Below are positions 53,768 through 63,728 of a stretch of 64,000 bases of DNA, piece after piece. The DNA is from Candidatus Bathyarchaeia archaeon. Lineage in GTDB: Archaea; Thermoproteota; Bathyarchaeia; 40CM-2-53-6. How positions within the stretch are numbered: the first letter of the stretch is position 1; each line of letters starts with the position of its first letter. The notes under the pieces were generated by a model that had not been told where the DNA came from, ran no database searches, and worked only from the letters and a program-made list of their open reading frames with translations. The stretch covers positions 44,493 to 108,492 of the forward strand of contig DASYWW010000024.1 of NCBI GenBank assembly GCA_035935655.1. The letters run 5' to 3'. The translations under genes were made by a program, and so were the position numbers.

Positions 53768-54014
53768 CTTTCGGACCTTGTTAGTCCGGAGCTTGCCTCT
53801 CTCTATAAACGGTTCGCCTCAATCGGCCCATCGAGAACCCTGGTGGTCCTGAGACCGGCCCCTTTTTCCCAAACATCCTTTCCTCAACGATCCCTTGGGG
53901 GTCGATTCCTCCCCCGTCGCACCCTTCACGAAAATCCCCAACCGAACAAATTCGAGAAAAAATCCATGAGCTCTAATATCACCTCAACCCAAACAAGCTA
54001 CGTGTGATTCTTAG

Positions 54015-55226
54015 TTGATCCGGATAGGCATCATCGGAAAGACAAATACCGGGAAAACTACTTTCTTCAACGCGGCAACGTCCAGCACGGCGGAAGTCTC
54101 AACCTATCCGTTTACAACAAAGAAACCCAACACCGCTCTCGGTCAAGTTCAGACCCTCTGTGTCTGCAGAGAACTCGGCTTGAAAGATCGACCCCGCAAC
54201 TCGAAGTGCGTAGATGGCTGGCGATTCATTCCTGTCGAGGTGCTCGACCTCCCTGGGTTGATCAAGGGAGCATGGAAGGGAAAAGGGCTCGGAACACAGT
54301 TCCTGAACGTAGTAGCACAAGCAGATGCACTTCTCCACGTGGTCGACGCCTCAGGGAGCATCGACTCAGATGGCAAGATCGCCCGCGCTGGAATGGGAAA
54401 TCCAATACTGGACGTCTATGATATTGAAGAGGAGCTAGTTCTCTGGTTCAAAGTGTCTGTCGATAGATCAATGCAAAGGTTACGCAAACGACCTCTTAAG
54501 ACCGGAGCCTACGACAAAGCCTTCGCCAAGGAACTCGCCGGAATAGGAGTCAAACTAGAACATGTAACAGCTGCTCTTGAGGCGGCAAACCTCTCCACAA
54601 GACATCCGAAGGACTGGAAGGAGGAAGATTCAAGAAAATTCTCTGAAAGGCTGCGAGCAGTCTCAAAACCAACTTTGATCATCGCCAACAAGATGGACCT
54701 CGCCTACTCCGAGAAGAACCTCGAGAAACTCCGCGAAGAATTCAGCTCTCAGCTCGTCATACCTGCTTCAAGCGAAGCAGAGCTCGCATTGAAACGAGCC
54801 CAAGAGAAGGGCTTGATAGAGTATGTTCCGGGTGAAGAGACCTTCATGGTCCTTGACGAATCGCGAATATCCAAGGACCAAGCTTGGGCCCTTGCATACG
54901 TGCAGCAAAAGGTCATGACCAAGCTAATGAGGACTGGAGTAGAGTTCGCCCTGAACTCCGCGGTCTTCAAACTACTGGGAATGAACGCTGTATACCCTGT
55001 CGAAGATCCGAAGACCTTCGCGGACAAGAAGGGAAACGTTCTACCCGACGTTTTCTTGGTTCCCCGCGAATATACGCCGAAAGATCTGGCCAACGAAATA
55101 CATTCAGAGCTAGCTGAGAAGATGCTTTATGCGATTGACACCCGCGATGGTTTGAGATTGCCCAATGAATATCTTCTGCGAGATCGAGACGTGATCTCGA
55201 TCGTCACGGCCGCCCACAAGAAGTAA
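54015..55226 (+). CDS. Obg-like GTPase (YchF/Ola1 type)
   Basis: 403 aa: G1 GKTNTGKTTF, G2 SSTAEVSTYPFTT, G3 DLPGLIKGAWKGKGLG, G4 NKMDLAY and a C-terminal TGS domain (FLVPREYTPKDLANEIHSELAEKMLYAIDTRDGL). TTG start. Ribosome-associated translation factor. Archaeal type with a longer spacer after G3. Confidence 0.88.
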   Translation: MIRIGIIGKTNTGKTTFFNAATSSTAEVSTYPFTTKKPNTALGQVQTLCVCRELGLKDRPRNSKCVDGWRFIPVEVLDLPGLIKGAWKGKGLGTQFLNVVAQADALLHVVDASGSIDSDGKIARAGMGNPILDVYDIEEELVLWFKVSVDRSMQRLRKRPLKTGAYDKAFAKELAGIGVKLEHVTAALEAANLSTRHPKDWKEEDSRKFSERLRAVSKPTLIIANKMDLAYSEKNLEKLREEFSSQLVIPASSEAELALKRAQEKGLIEYVPGEETFMVLDESRISKDQAWALAYVQQKVMTKLMRTGVEFALNSAVFKLLGMNAVYPVEDPKTFADKKGNVLPDVFLVPREYTPKDLANEIHSELAEKMLYAIDTRDGLRLPNEYLLRDRDVISIVTAAHKK

Positions 55227-55318
55227 TTTTTCCCGAAAATATTCCTATGAGAATAGGCTAACAAACGTTAATAACAGAACTTCGCCGCGGACACATTCAA
55301 ACTCTTGAGTTTGAGAAA

Positions 55319-56524
55319 ATGGGCCTAGTTATCAGCGAACTAAAACAGACCCCCGTGGGTGAACAGGAGCTCGAAATTGTTGAGCGAAAAGGGCTCGGAC
55401 ATCCTGACCACATATGCGACGCCGTTATGAACGAAGTCTCCGTCTCTCTGAGTCGAGAATACATCAAACGATACGGCATAGTCATGCACCACAACATCGA
55501 CAAGGCACTCCTCGCGGCGGGAGCAGTCAGTAGAAATTTTGGAGGCGGGGAAGTCAAACGACCTATGCTAATGGTCTTCGGAGATAGAGCCACATACGAG
55601 GTAGATGGTGATCCGATACCTATTGACGAGATAGCAGTTTCGACGGCGAAGAAGTGGTTCAAGAAAAACCTCCGATTCGTTGACCCTGATAGACACGTCC
55701 GATACCAAGTTGAGCTAGCACGAGGCTCAGAGGCACTTCGAGACATCTTCAGTAGAAAAGGAAAATTCTATGGCGCAAACGACACATCAGCCGCAGTAGG
55801 CTATGCGCCCCTTACTGACACCGAGAGAATTGTTCTTCACACAGAACGCTACATCAACTCTCCCAGCTTCAAGAAAGAATTCCCGGAAACAGGCGAAGAC
55901 GTCAAGATAATGGGCTCAAGAGAAGGAAAAGATCTAAACCTTACAATTGCCATGGCTTTCGTTGACCGCCTAATTGAGAACGAGAATCAATACTTCCAGC
56001 GCAAGGCAGAGGTGGTCGAGGACGTGACGCGCTTTGTCAAGTCAAGGGTGAAATTTGACGGCGTGAATGTTGATATCAATACTCTGGACAAGAGGGGGCG
56101 GGGCATGGGAGGAATCTACCTCACAGTGCTCGGAACGTCAGCGGACGACGGTGATGGCGGTCAAGTAGGCCGAGGAAACCGAGTCAACGGCGTCATACCA
56201 CTCAACCGTCCAACCTGCTCAGAGGCAGCTGCTGGCAAGAACCCTGTTAGCCATGTCGGAAAGATATACAACCTTCTAACCTACGAGATCGCCCAACACG
56301 TCCACCAAAAAGTCCCCGGCGTTAGGGAAGTTTACGTCTGGCTGCTGAGCCAAATAGGAAAGCCTATCAACGAACCGAAAGTCGCAGGGGTGGAACTCAT
56401 CCTTGACAAAGGAGTAGAACTAAAGGGAGTCTCGAAGGCCGCTTCAGAGATCGCAAAATCCGACCTCAACAACATTAACGATTTTACCAAACGCCTGACC
56501 GAAGGAAAGATACCGGTCTGCTAG
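55319..56524 (+). CDS. mat: S-adenosylmethionine synthetase (archaeal type)
   Basis: 401 aa. EIVERKGLGHPDHICDAVMNEVSVSLSREY, GKFYGANDTSAAVGYAPLTDTERIV, KIMGSREGKDLNLTIAMAFVD and SEAAAGKNPVSHVGKIYNLL are characteristic of archaeal MAT, which differs strongly from bacterial MetK. Makes SAM from Met and ATP. Supplies the methyltransferases seen here. Confidence 0.93.
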   Translation: MGLVISELKQTPVGEQELEIVERKGLGHPDHICDAVMNEVSVSLSREYIKRYGIVMHHNIDKALLAAGAVSRNFGGGEVKRPMLMVFGDRATYEVDGDPIPIDEIAVSTAKKWFKKNLRFVDPDRHVRYQVELARGSEALRDIFSRKGKFYGANDTSAAVGYAPLTDTERIVLHTERYINSPSFKKEFPETGEDVKIMGSREGKDLNLTIAMAFVDRLIENENQYFQRKAEVVEDVTRFVKSRVKFDGVNVDINTLDKRGRGMGGIYLTVLGTSADDGDGGQVGRGNRVNGVIPLNRPTCSEAAAGKNPVSHVGKIYNLLTYEIAQHVHQKVPGVREVYVWLLSQIGKPINEPKVAGVELILDKGVELKGVSKAASEIAKSDLNNINDFTKRLTEGKIPVC

Positions 56525-56537
56525 GCCAACAAATCCC

Positions 56538-57644
56538 ATGAGTTCAACCTCACGGGCAGTTCTTGGCTGGATTTCCGCCGTAGCCGCGTTCTTTGTTGTT
56601 CTTACGTACGTTCTAGTAATGGGTTTAGCATTCGCACTAGTTACGGTAACCCAACTGGCGAGTGATCTAATGGCTTCTAGCGGAAGACCAGCCCTCGGAT
56701 TTTTCTACATATACTCAAGGTACACCGTACTCCCCCTATCATTTCTAACCTATGCGTGCATCTTCATTTTCGCACTTTGTTTCGCCGCGGGGTTTAGATC
56801 GAGAGACGGCTTCCTCTCAGGTCTGAAAGGATTAACCAAAGTTGGACGAATTACTGGCTCGTCAAACTGGCTTGTTGCCATGCCGCTAATCTCCTCCGGG
56901 CTCATTATCATCGTCTTAATCGTGACGTTTGCTCTAAGCCAAGTCGGGGTCCCATCCGGATCACTGTGCGATCCCAACATCAACAGATGTCCGACACAGG
57001 CGCAACTCTTTGCTGGCCTAGCTTACGCCCCTATAGGCGAGGAGCTTGCCTACCGAATTATTACGCCGCTGAGTCTCGTAGTGCCCATCAGAATCTTGTG
57101 GAGGAGACTCGACACCGGGCAAGGCCCTTCCGCGACCAAGTTTCTCTCAATCGCCGGTCTATCCTTTCTCTCACCTGAACGCGCGAAACACAAGACGGGA
57201 TATCCTACCTTTGCGGTTAGTGGTTGGCGCGGGGTCCACTGGCTAGAGTGGATCTTCATCTTTGTCTCGTCGGTATTGTTTGGCCTTGCCCATGTTGAAT
57301 CCGGAGGTGGGACCAGCTGGGGGGCGGGCAAGGTTGTTACAGCGGCTGTCTCTGGCTTCGTCATAGCTATTGTCTATGTTGGGTACGGAGCCTACGCAGC
57401 GATACTCCTACACTGGTTTTTCGACTTCTACTTTGAAGTAGCGATCGTTGGAGGCTCTATCTTAGGCGGCCTTTTCTCCATAGTTCCCTATCTCGTTTCT
57501 TTGACCGCGCTAGTTGTTGGAGCCTTGTCCCTGCTGGTTGCAATCGCATGGGCAATTAGGAGAGTCAAAAGGAAAATAGTGCTTCGAGAAAGTCCAACGA
57601 CTTATAAGACACCCGAACCCGAAGCTCCACCTGTTCAGGCGTAG
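56538..57644 (+). CDS. CPBP-family intramembrane metalloprotease
   Basis: 368 aa, seven to eight membrane helices. Motif 1 is GEELAYR (E-E-x3-R), motif 2 LFGLAH, motif 3 LHWFFDF, as in Rce1/CPBP glutamic-type intramembrane proteases. 13 bases after MAT, same direction. Substrate unknown. Confidence 0.75.
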   Translation: MSSTSRAVLGWISAVAAFFVVLTYVLVMGLAFALVTVTQLASDLMASSGRPALGFFYIYSRYTVLPLSFLTYACIFIFALCFAAGFRSRDGFLSGLKGLTKVGRITGSSNWLVAMPLISSGLIIIVLIVTFALSQVGVPSGSLCDPNINRCPTQAQLFAGLAYAPIGEELAYRIITPLSLVVPIRILWRRLDTGQGPSATKFLSIAGLSFLSPERAKHKTGYPTFAVSGWRGVHWLEWIFIFVSSVLFGLAHVESGGGTSWGAGKVVTAAVSGFVIAIVYVGYGAYAAILLHWFFDFYFEVAIVGGSILGGLFSIVPYLVSLTALVVGALSLLVAIAWAIRRVKRKIVLRESPTTYKTPEPEAPPVQA

Positions 57645-57674
57645 GAGCTTGCATCACCGTCAAGTTCGAAAGAA

Positions 57675-60185
57675 TTGAAGTTGAGCCGTTCAGACCATAA
57701 GGAATCCGAGCATTCTTCCGAAAACCAATCAAGATCTAGTCCGGAGTTTGCCCTTGGCAAGAACTATGAACCGGCAGTGGAAGAAACCAAATGGCAGGAG
57801 TACTGGCGCCAGAACGACATTTACCACTTCGACGCCCACGAAAAATCCCTCAAGACGTTCAGCATCGACACGCCTCCCCCGTATCCCAGCGGCGACTTTC
57901 ATGTCGGAAACGCGTTGAACTGGTGCTACATCGATTTCGTAGCACGCTACAAACGGATGAAGGGGTTCAACGTGCACTTTCCCCAAGGCTGGGACTGCCA
58001 CGGCCTCCCGACAGAAGTTAGAGTTGAACAGACATTCAAAGTGCGAAAAAACGACCTGCCTCCAGAACAGTTCATCGAAATGTGCCGAAAACTCACGGGC
58101 GAGTATATCACCAAGATGAAGCAATCAATGAATCGGCTTGGAATATCCTCGGACTGGTCACTAGAATACAGAACAATGGACCCAGCTTACTACAAGCTCA
58201 CTCAACTTTCCTTCCTCCAACTGTACAAGTCCAACCATCTCTACCGCGGAGAACATCCTGTGAACTGGTGTCCCCGCGACGAAACGGCAATAGCAGAAGC
58301 AGAGGTGGTGTACCATGAACGTAAAGGAATCCTATACTTCATGAAGTTCGGATCATCTAACGATAACGTCGAGATCGCATCGACGCGACCGGAACTTCTC
58401 GCCGCCTGCGTCGGAATAGCAGTCAACCCAAAGGATGAGAGGTACAAAGCGATTGTAGGAAAAAACATGACGGTGCCAATCTTCGGCCAGAAAGCCCGGG
58501 TAATAGCCGACGATGAAGTGGATTCCCAATACGGCACTGGCGCGGTAATGATATGCACCTTCGGGGACAAGACAGACGTCAGATGGCAAAAAAAATACCA
58601 TCTCCCGGTCATCAAGGCGCTTACAGAAAGCGGCAGATTATCCGTTGATGACCCCCGGTTCAAAGGCCTCAAGACAGAGGAAGCAAGAAAGAAAATTGTT
58701 GCAGAGCTACGAGCTCAAGGACTGATCAACAAGACCGAGACAACACAACAGAACATCGGAACATGTTGGCGATGCCAAACGCCCGTCGAGATCATCGCAA
58801 GACCCCAATGGTTCATGAAGACCCGGGACATGACACGCAACGTCGTAGAATGGGCTGGAAAGCTGGATTGGATCCCACCCTTCGCCAAGCAACGTCTCAT
58901 CGATTGGGCCGAATCCCTCGACTGGGACTGGGTAATATCCCGACAGAGAATTTTCGCTACACCGATACCGATCTGGTATTGCACAAAGTGTCACACATCA
59001 ATACTCCCAGATGAAAGCAAGCTCCCTGTGGATCCTCGAAAGGACAAACCGCCACAAGAAAAATGCTCGAACTGCGGGAGCCAGGAACTTATTGGTGAAA
59101 CGGACGTGCTTGATACCTGGATGGACTCATCCATAACCGCTCCCGTCCACGCAGGCTGGCCAAACGATTCAGACCTATTCGCAAGACTCTTCCCGGCAGA
59201 CTTACAACCCAACGGTCTCGATATCGTTCGAACGTGGGACTACTATCTCCTTGTTAGAAATCTCGCGTTATTCCGCACCGCCCCTTACAAAACGCTCCTA
59301 ATCAACGGGATGGTGAAAGGGACCGATGGTCGTATGATGCACAAATCCTACGGAAACTATGTGGAAGCCGACGAGGCAATCAGAAAAGTGGGAGCAGACG
59401 CACTTCGACAATGGGCAGCTGCAGGAGGATCGACCGGCTATGACATACCATTCCGCTGGAACGAACTCGAATACGGGAAAAAGTTCCTGACGAAGCTCTG
59501 GAACGTAGCTAGGTTTGTTCTCACCAACAGAACCGAATCCCTTTCTCTGAAAAAACCTACGAATCCGCCACTCATCGATCGTTGGCTTCTGGCCTCCATT
59601 CAGAAGTTGACAGAGCAGGTATCAGACGCCTTTGAAACGTTCCAGTTCAACGTGGCTTTGGAAGCGATCAGAAACTTCACGTGGCATGCGCTGGCTGATG
59701 ATTACTTGGAAGCGGTAAAGCATAGACTTCAAGCTGGAGGGAACTCGGCTGACTTCAAAGCAACTCAATATTGCTTGCAAGAGGCGCTTCTTACTATTTG
59801 CAAGCTCCTCGCACCCATATGCCCTCATATGTCAGAGGCGATTTACCATCAATTCCCATCAGGAATCGCCAAGAGTATACACCAAGAACACTGGCCGGAG
59901 CGCGACAGACCCATCGACGACACATCGATTCACAACGGCGCACTCCTCTTAAACGTCATCGCTCAGCTTCGTCGCGAAAAGTCCTCAAAGGGTCTCTCAT
60001 TAGGTTCGAATATCAAAAAAATCGTCGTAAGAACCGACGCGGAGAACCTGCACCTTCTGAAAGAGAACGAGGAAACCATTCTCAAAACGCTCAAAGCTGA
60101 TTCAATCGAACTCGAACGCTCGCCCACAAACCCAAGCCAGGGAAGAGAGCAGACCCCTGGATTCAGGGTTGAACTTATTGTATAG
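57675..60185 (+). CDS. valS: valyl-tRNA synthetase
   Basis: 836 aa class I synthetase. HIGH box as HVGN (DTPPPYPSGDFHVGNAL); WDCHGLPTEVRVEQ; NWCPRDETAIAEAEV; editing domain with TSRPELLAA-like ASTRPELLAACVG; KMSKS as MMHKSYGN; zinc-like CWRCQTPVEI and CTKCHTS...CSNCGSQ; anticodon-binding C-domain. TTG start. Slightly short against archaeal ValRS (about 850-890 aa). Confidence 0.88.
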   Translation: MKLSRSDHKESEHSSENQSRSSPEFALGKNYEPAVEETKWQEYWRQNDIYHFDAHEKSLKTFSIDTPPPYPSGDFHVGNALNWCYIDFVARYKRMKGFNVHFPQGWDCHGLPTEVRVEQTFKVRKNDLPPEQFIEMCRKLTGEYITKMKQSMNRLGISSDWSLEYRTMDPAYYKLTQLSFLQLYKSNHLYRGEHPVNWCPRDETAIAEAEVVYHERKGILYFMKFGSSNDNVEIASTRPELLAACVGIAVNPKDERYKAIVGKNMTVPIFGQKARVIADDEVDSQYGTGAVMICTFGDKTDVRWQKKYHLPVIKALTESGRLSVDDPRFKGLKTEEARKKIVAELRAQGLINKTETTQQNIGTCWRCQTPVEIIARPQWFMKTRDMTRNVVEWAGKLDWIPPFAKQRLIDWAESLDWDWVISRQRIFATPIPIWYCTKCHTSILPDESKLPVDPRKDKPPQEKCSNCGSQELIGETDVLDTWMDSSITAPVHAGWPNDSDLFARLFPADLQPNGLDIVRTWDYYLLVRNLALFRTAPYKTLLINGMVKGTDGRMMHKSYGNYVEADEAIRKVGADALRQWAAAGGSTGYDIPFRWNELEYGKKFLTKLWNVARFVLTNRTESLSLKKPTNPPLIDRWLLASIQKLTEQVSDAFETFQFNVALEAIRNFTWHALADDYLEAVKHRLQAGGNSADFKATQYCLQEALLTICKLLAPICPHMSEAIYHQFPSGIAKSIHQEHWPERDRPIDDTSIHNGALLLNVIAQLRREKSSKGLSLGSNIKKIVVRTDAENLHLLKENEETILKTLKADSIELERSPTNPSQGREQTPGFRVELIV

Positions 60186-60328
60186 TCGAGTCTTTTCTTC
60201 TTGGAAGACCAGTGGCTATGGAACACTCCCGCTCAGAACTGTCCAGTTGCAGCCTCATTGTTCCTCTGACCGAGGGAGGAACGAATCGTTGAATTGGCGC
60301 GACTGGTTTGCTCGTTTACGTCTTAGAG

Positions 60329-60571
60329 TCAATGACCGATAGAGTCTCTCGTCCGTTCGTCTGCGAAGAGTTGGACCCTTCCACAATTCTGGCAAACGAA
60401 GGCATCGAGGTGTAAAACGCCCTCTCCCAGCTCGGCCCAGTTCCCAAATAGGAGATGCGCGGCCCCACTCGTTCCTCCCGTCCGGAACGGAATGTCTCCC
60501 ATATCGGTCATACCGACATTGCAAGAGGAACATTTTACGAGAAAGCTGGTTTGAGCTGAAGATTCCGACAA
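60329..60571 (-). CDS. zinc-ribbon protein, 80 aa
   Basis: VKCSSCNVGMTDMGDIPFRTGGTSGAAHLLFGNWAELGEGVLHLDAFVCQNCGRVQLFADE: two Cys-x2-Cys knuckles around a conserved GNWAELGE core. A small protein family widely seen in archaea and bacteria with unknown function. TTG/ATG start at 60571. Confidence 0.7.
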   Translation of the reverse strand: MSESSAQTSFLVKCSSCNVGMTDMGDIPFRTGGTSGAAHLLFGNWAELGEGVLHLDAFVCQNCGRVQLFADERTRDSIGH

Positions 60572-60956
60572 TTTTTACCGCTTAAGATTGCATCCGTTGA
60601 GAAGCTTAAGCTTTGCTCGGCCGTTATCATCACGGTCGGCCATGAGGCGACCGGTTGCTCAATGCTGGAAACGCTCTGGTTACTCGAGAAGCCGTCGAAT
60701 CGCTGAGAAGCGTTCCCAGACGATGACCATTGCCTTGAAGGCTTCGCTAAGGCCAAACGCTTCGGCTCAATCGTTCAGTCCATAGTTTTCATACAAGAAG
60801 TCAAGTCTTATATCATGACAGGAGTAAAATCTTCCGCGAAGGCGTCAGTTGGACCAACAGGTCAGATTGAGAATGGTTTCCTTGCAAGTTCTCGATTGCA
60901 GCAATCCTTTTCATGTTGACCGCAAAACGGTTTAGACTCCTTAGCAAACACAAAGG
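60572..60956. other. stretch without a confident gene
   Basis: A forward frame (about 60580-60910) reads CSAVIITVGHEATGCSMLETLWLLEKPSNR, TGA, EAFPDDDHCLEGFAKAKRFGSIVQSIVFIQEVK; the in-frame TGA and missing start make it uncertain. It could be a decayed gene. Confidence 0.3.
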
Positions 60957-61343
60957 ATGGCAAGAAAAATGGGAGAAGAGAGACCGAGAAGAAGTTACGG
61001 CAGAAAAGGCGGCTACCCTAGAAGCGGCGGAGGAAGTAGTGGAGGAGGTTACGGCAGAGGCGGAGGGGGCGGAAGCTACGGCCGCGGCGGGGGAGGCGGC
61101 GGTCGAGGATACGATCGTGGTTACGATCGCGGGCAGGACCGGAACCGCGGACCGGCACCAGTAGAAGAAGGCCAAGAGGTCGACGTTACAATCGATTCCG
61201 TTGGTAAACGAGGGGACGGAATAGCGAGAATTAACAACTTCGTCGTCTTCGTGCCCGGGACAAACCAAGGCGACCAAGTAAAAGTCAGAATAACCTCGGT
61301 GCGAGGCAATTTCGCGACAGGAGAAGTCGTCACAGGAGAATAA
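60957..61343 (+). CDS. TRAM-domain protein with Gly/Arg/Tyr-rich (RGG-like) N-terminus
   Basis: 128 aa. Residues 10-63 are low-complexity GGG/GYGRGG/GYDRGYDRG, the composition of RGG-box RNA-binding regions. Residues 70-128 form a TRAM domain (EVDVTIDSVGKRGDGIARINNFVVFVPGTNQGDQVKVRITSVRGNFATGEVV). Archaeal TRAM proteins act as cold-shock-like RNA chaperones and terminator-like factors; the RGG extension is unusual. Coupled to the OB-fold gene by 3 bases. Confidence 0.85.
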   Translation: MARKMGEERPRRSYGRKGGYPRSGGGSSGGGYGRGGGGGSYGRGGGGGGRGYDRGYDRGQDRNRGPAPVEEGQEVDVTIDSVGKRGDGIARINNFVVFVPGTNQGDQVKVRITSVRGNFATGEVVTGE

Positions 61344-61346
61344 CAA

Positions 61347-61640
61347 TTGAAAATCGCGGAACTTAAACCCGGAATGAGGAGAGTCGACGTTACGGGAAAA
61401 ATCGTCGATATGGAGACTCCCCGGGATGTGCAGACAAAATTCGGACCCGGACAAGTTGCCAGCGCCACTCTCCAAGACGAGTCCGGAACAGTCAAAGTCA
61501 CTTTGTGGAATGAGAACATTTCGAAGGTTGCGGTCAACGATAATGTTCAGATCGAAAACGGATATGTTGACTCGTTTAGGGGAGAGCTTCAATTAAACGT
61601 CGGAAGATATGGAAAGCTCGCAAAAGTGGAATCCGCCTAG
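61347..61640 (+). CDS. OB-fold (RPA/SSB-like) nucleic-acid-binding protein
   Basis: 97 aa. KIAELKPGMRRVDVTGKIVDMETPRDVQTKFGPGQVASATLQDESGTVKVTLWNENISKVAVNDNVQIENGYV is the RPA-type OB fold (single-domain SSB of Thermoproteota/Thaumarchaeota). TTG start. With the TRAM gene it may form an RNA/DNA-binding pair. Confidence 0.88.
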   Translation: MKIAELKPGMRRVDVTGKIVDMETPRDVQTKFGPGQVASATLQDESGTVKVTLWNENISKVAVNDNVQIENGYVDSFRGELQLNVGRYGKLAKVESA

Positions 61641-61696
61641 ACACGTAGTCCCAGACGATCGGATTCGCGACTGAACAACTCGATAGAGCGCTCTAC

Positions 61697-62524
61697 TCAC
61701 TCGATACTGACTTTTGGAGTTGATGTGTCCGTTGCTCCGAGCGTGTATCTTGTGAGTACGGTTTTCCTTTGCTGGTTTTCGACTTGAGCAACGACCTCAA
61801 TGAAACCTTCGATCTTCGTTCCAAGTATTTTCTTCTTCAGTAACTGGTCGACCTGGAAGATCCCGGACTCATTGTACATGCTTATCTCAACGATTACGGG
61901 TTTTTGTTTGCTCTTTCGGATTTTCACGTCTCGGATCGACATAGCTGAAAGGGCATGGATGTCCTTTTTCCCAGCGGTAAAGGGAATCCTGGCGCGGCCT
62001 TCCTTCATATCCAGTGCGTCTGCGACTCTCACAACTCCAGCTTCGATTGTGAATTGGGGAATCTCAGATTCATGAGCATAAATCGTGTGAAGCGCTTCTG
62101 CTGTTATGATGGCTCTCTCCTTGTCCCCGTATATTCCGGTCAAAAGCCCCGGTATGATCTGAGCCGCGAGAGAGACGCTAAAGATCTGATGATTCTCTCT
62201 GTGCGCTACCATTCCTAAATCATGCAACACCGACCCAAGAAATACCACGACCTCAGCATCATCATTAGTGAGCTTATGATCAGTGACGATACTCGGTTCC
62301 ACACCAGCCTCGATCAGGTTCCGGAGAATCTTCAAGCCAATATTAGAAACTATGGCGAAATGGACTCTACCATGGTCTGAAAGACCCAGCCTACGAACTG
62401 CGTTAGTGTTTATGCAATCCCAGAGGCTCTGCAGATACTCGTCACTATTGACGCGGTCAAGAACCGTCTTGAGTTTCTGATTTGAATTGTAAGGCAGATT
62501 AATCGTAGCAGTACGCACCGACAA
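61697..62524 (-). CDS. HD-domain phosphohydrolase
   Basis: 275 aa. SDHGRVHFAIVSN, SVLHDLGMVAHRENH and a later VRVADALDMKEGRAR give the H...HD...D metal site. GTG/ATG start at 62524. Could act on nucleotides or a second messenger. The C-terminal half (150-275) is a beta-rich domain. Confidence 0.82.
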   Translation of the reverse strand: MSVRTATINLPYNSNQKLKTVLDRVNSDEYLQSLWDCINTNAVRRLGLSDHGRVHFAIVSNIGLKILRNLIEAGVEPSIVTDHKLTNDDAEVVVFLGSVLHDLGMVAHRENHQIFSVSLAAQIIPGLLTGIYGDKERAIITAEALHTIYAHESEIPQFTIEAGVVRVADALDMKEGRARIPFTAGKKDIHALSAMSIRDVKIRKSKQKPVIVEISMYNESGIFQVDQLLKKKILGTKIEGFIEVVAQVENQQRKTVLTRYTLGATDTSTPKVSIE

Positions 62525-62625
62525 TCGGCTCCTTCCCGTAGCGCTTCAAAAAGGTTGTCGAACCAGCGACCCAAAGCCAAATTACTTTCCAGAGATCAAG
62601 TCGTCGTGCGTAACGAGTTGTCGAA

Positions 62626-63396
62626 ATGAAGCTCGAAAACGTCGAATACGCAGTCACCGACAATGTCGCTCACATTGAAATGAACCGTCCGCAAGTCCTC
62701 AATGCCCTTTCAAGGGGAATGTTTCGCGACTTGAGGAAGGCGTTGAGTCTAGCAACGGAAAACAGTGATGCAAGAGTTGTTGAGATTACCGGCGCTGGAA
62801 AGGCATTCTCCACTGGTCTCGACGTTAGAGAAGTCGGAGGATTCAAGTCAAGAGTCGAAGCAAGAGAATTCGTTTATGGACTCGTCAAGCCGTTCTGGGA
62901 CCAGCTCTTCAAATGCGAGAAACCGCTCATATCCGTGGTCGATGGGCCGGCATACGGAGCTGGTGCAGAAATTGCCCTAGCTTCCGACGTCGTCGTTGCA
63001 TCGATTGAATCATCGTTCGCTTTCTCGGGAGGAAGAGTCGGAGCACTCTGCTGTATTTCTGGGATAATCGGACCGTCTCTAATGAATGGAAGAAAACTTG
63101 TCGAGATGAACTTGACCGGAACCCCTCTTAGCGCAACAGATGCTACTAACTATGGCCTCGTCAACTATTCAGTTCCGAGAGAGAAACTAACTCCAACACT
63201 GGAGAAGATTATTCGAGAGATGATGCATGTATCTCCCATATCGAACTCAAGTTTCAAACGACTCAAGAAGACTGACCTCACAAAGACAAAACTAGAGACG
63301 GCATACAAGGAACTACTGAGAACGATAACAAGCAAGGAGTTTCGAGAGGGGTCAAGCGCCTTCGTGGAGAAACGCTCGCCAGACTATTATCGATAA
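62626..63396 (+). CDS. enoyl-CoA hydratase/isomerase family protein
   Basis: 256 aa crotonase fold. NRPQVLNALSRGMFRDL, ITGAGKAFSTGLDVREVG (oxyanion hole), YGAGAEIALASDVVVASIESSFAFSGGRVGALCCISG. The first Glu of the hydratase pair (EIALASD) is present; the second is replaced by GALCC, so isomerase or another CoA function is possible. No beta-oxidation partner adjacent. Confidence 0.82.
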   Translation: MKLENVEYAVTDNVAHIEMNRPQVLNALSRGMFRDLRKALSLATENSDARVVEITGAGKAFSTGLDVREVGGFKSRVEAREFVYGLVKPFWDQLFKCEKPLISVVDGPAYGAGAEIALASDVVVASIESSFAFSGGRVGALCCISGIIGPSLMNGRKLVEMNLTGTPLSATDATNYGLVNYSVPREKLTPTLEKIIREMMHVSPISNSSFKRLKKTDLTKTKLETAYKELLRTITSKEFREGSSAFVEKRSPDYYR

Positions 63397-63483
63397 CGCC
63401 ACTAATTTTCTGGCGCCCCCCGCAGCGAAGAGATTCAATATCACTGCTCGATCAGCGCTTCGGTGAAAGAGTCCTTATATCGG

Positions 63484-63532
63484 GTCCAGCGACCTGTTCG
63501 TGTAGGCTGGACGATGCGGCTCAGTCGGAGCC
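63484..63532 (+). other. two consecutive hairpins in a leader or small RNA candidate
   Basis: GTCCAGC (63484-63490) with GCTGGAC (63506-63512), then GGCTC (63518-63522) with GAGCC (63528-63532), downstream of a CTTATAT box at 63473-63479. It lies before the small zinc protein gene. Could be a structured leader or ncRNA. Confidence 0.3.
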
Positions 63533-63575
63533 AGCAAACCAGTACAATGGCAAAATAGAGGTGTAAGAATAACAA

Positions 63576-63725
63576 ATGCGAGGAGGAAATTGGAAGGGCA
63601 GGAACGTTAGAACCGAAATGAAGACCTTAGAATGCCCAAGATGTCACGACCACGTACGATTGGACAAGTATACTATTCATATCGCCTCTTGTCCCCAACC
63701 AGCCGTTGCTAACACGGCGGCTTAA
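63576..63725 (+). CDS. small zinc-finger-like protein, 49 aa
   Basis: MRGGNWKGRNVRTEMKTLECPRC...: Cys20/Cys23, then His33/His35 or Cys39 (DHVRLDKYTIHIASCPQP) make one zinc site. Not in conventional ORF calls. Basic N-terminus suggests nucleic-acid contact. Its gene ends 11 bases before the tRNA fragment. Confidence 0.6.
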   Translation: MRGGNWKGRNVRTEMKTLECPRCHDHVRLDKYTIHIASCPQPAVANTAA

Positions 63726-63728
63726 CTG

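Noticed and set aside
60813..61592. Reverse-strand 259-aa open frame
   Set aside because: Lies wholly opposite the TRAM and OB-fold genes; its Ser/Ala-rich sequence is the antisense of Gly/Arg codons.
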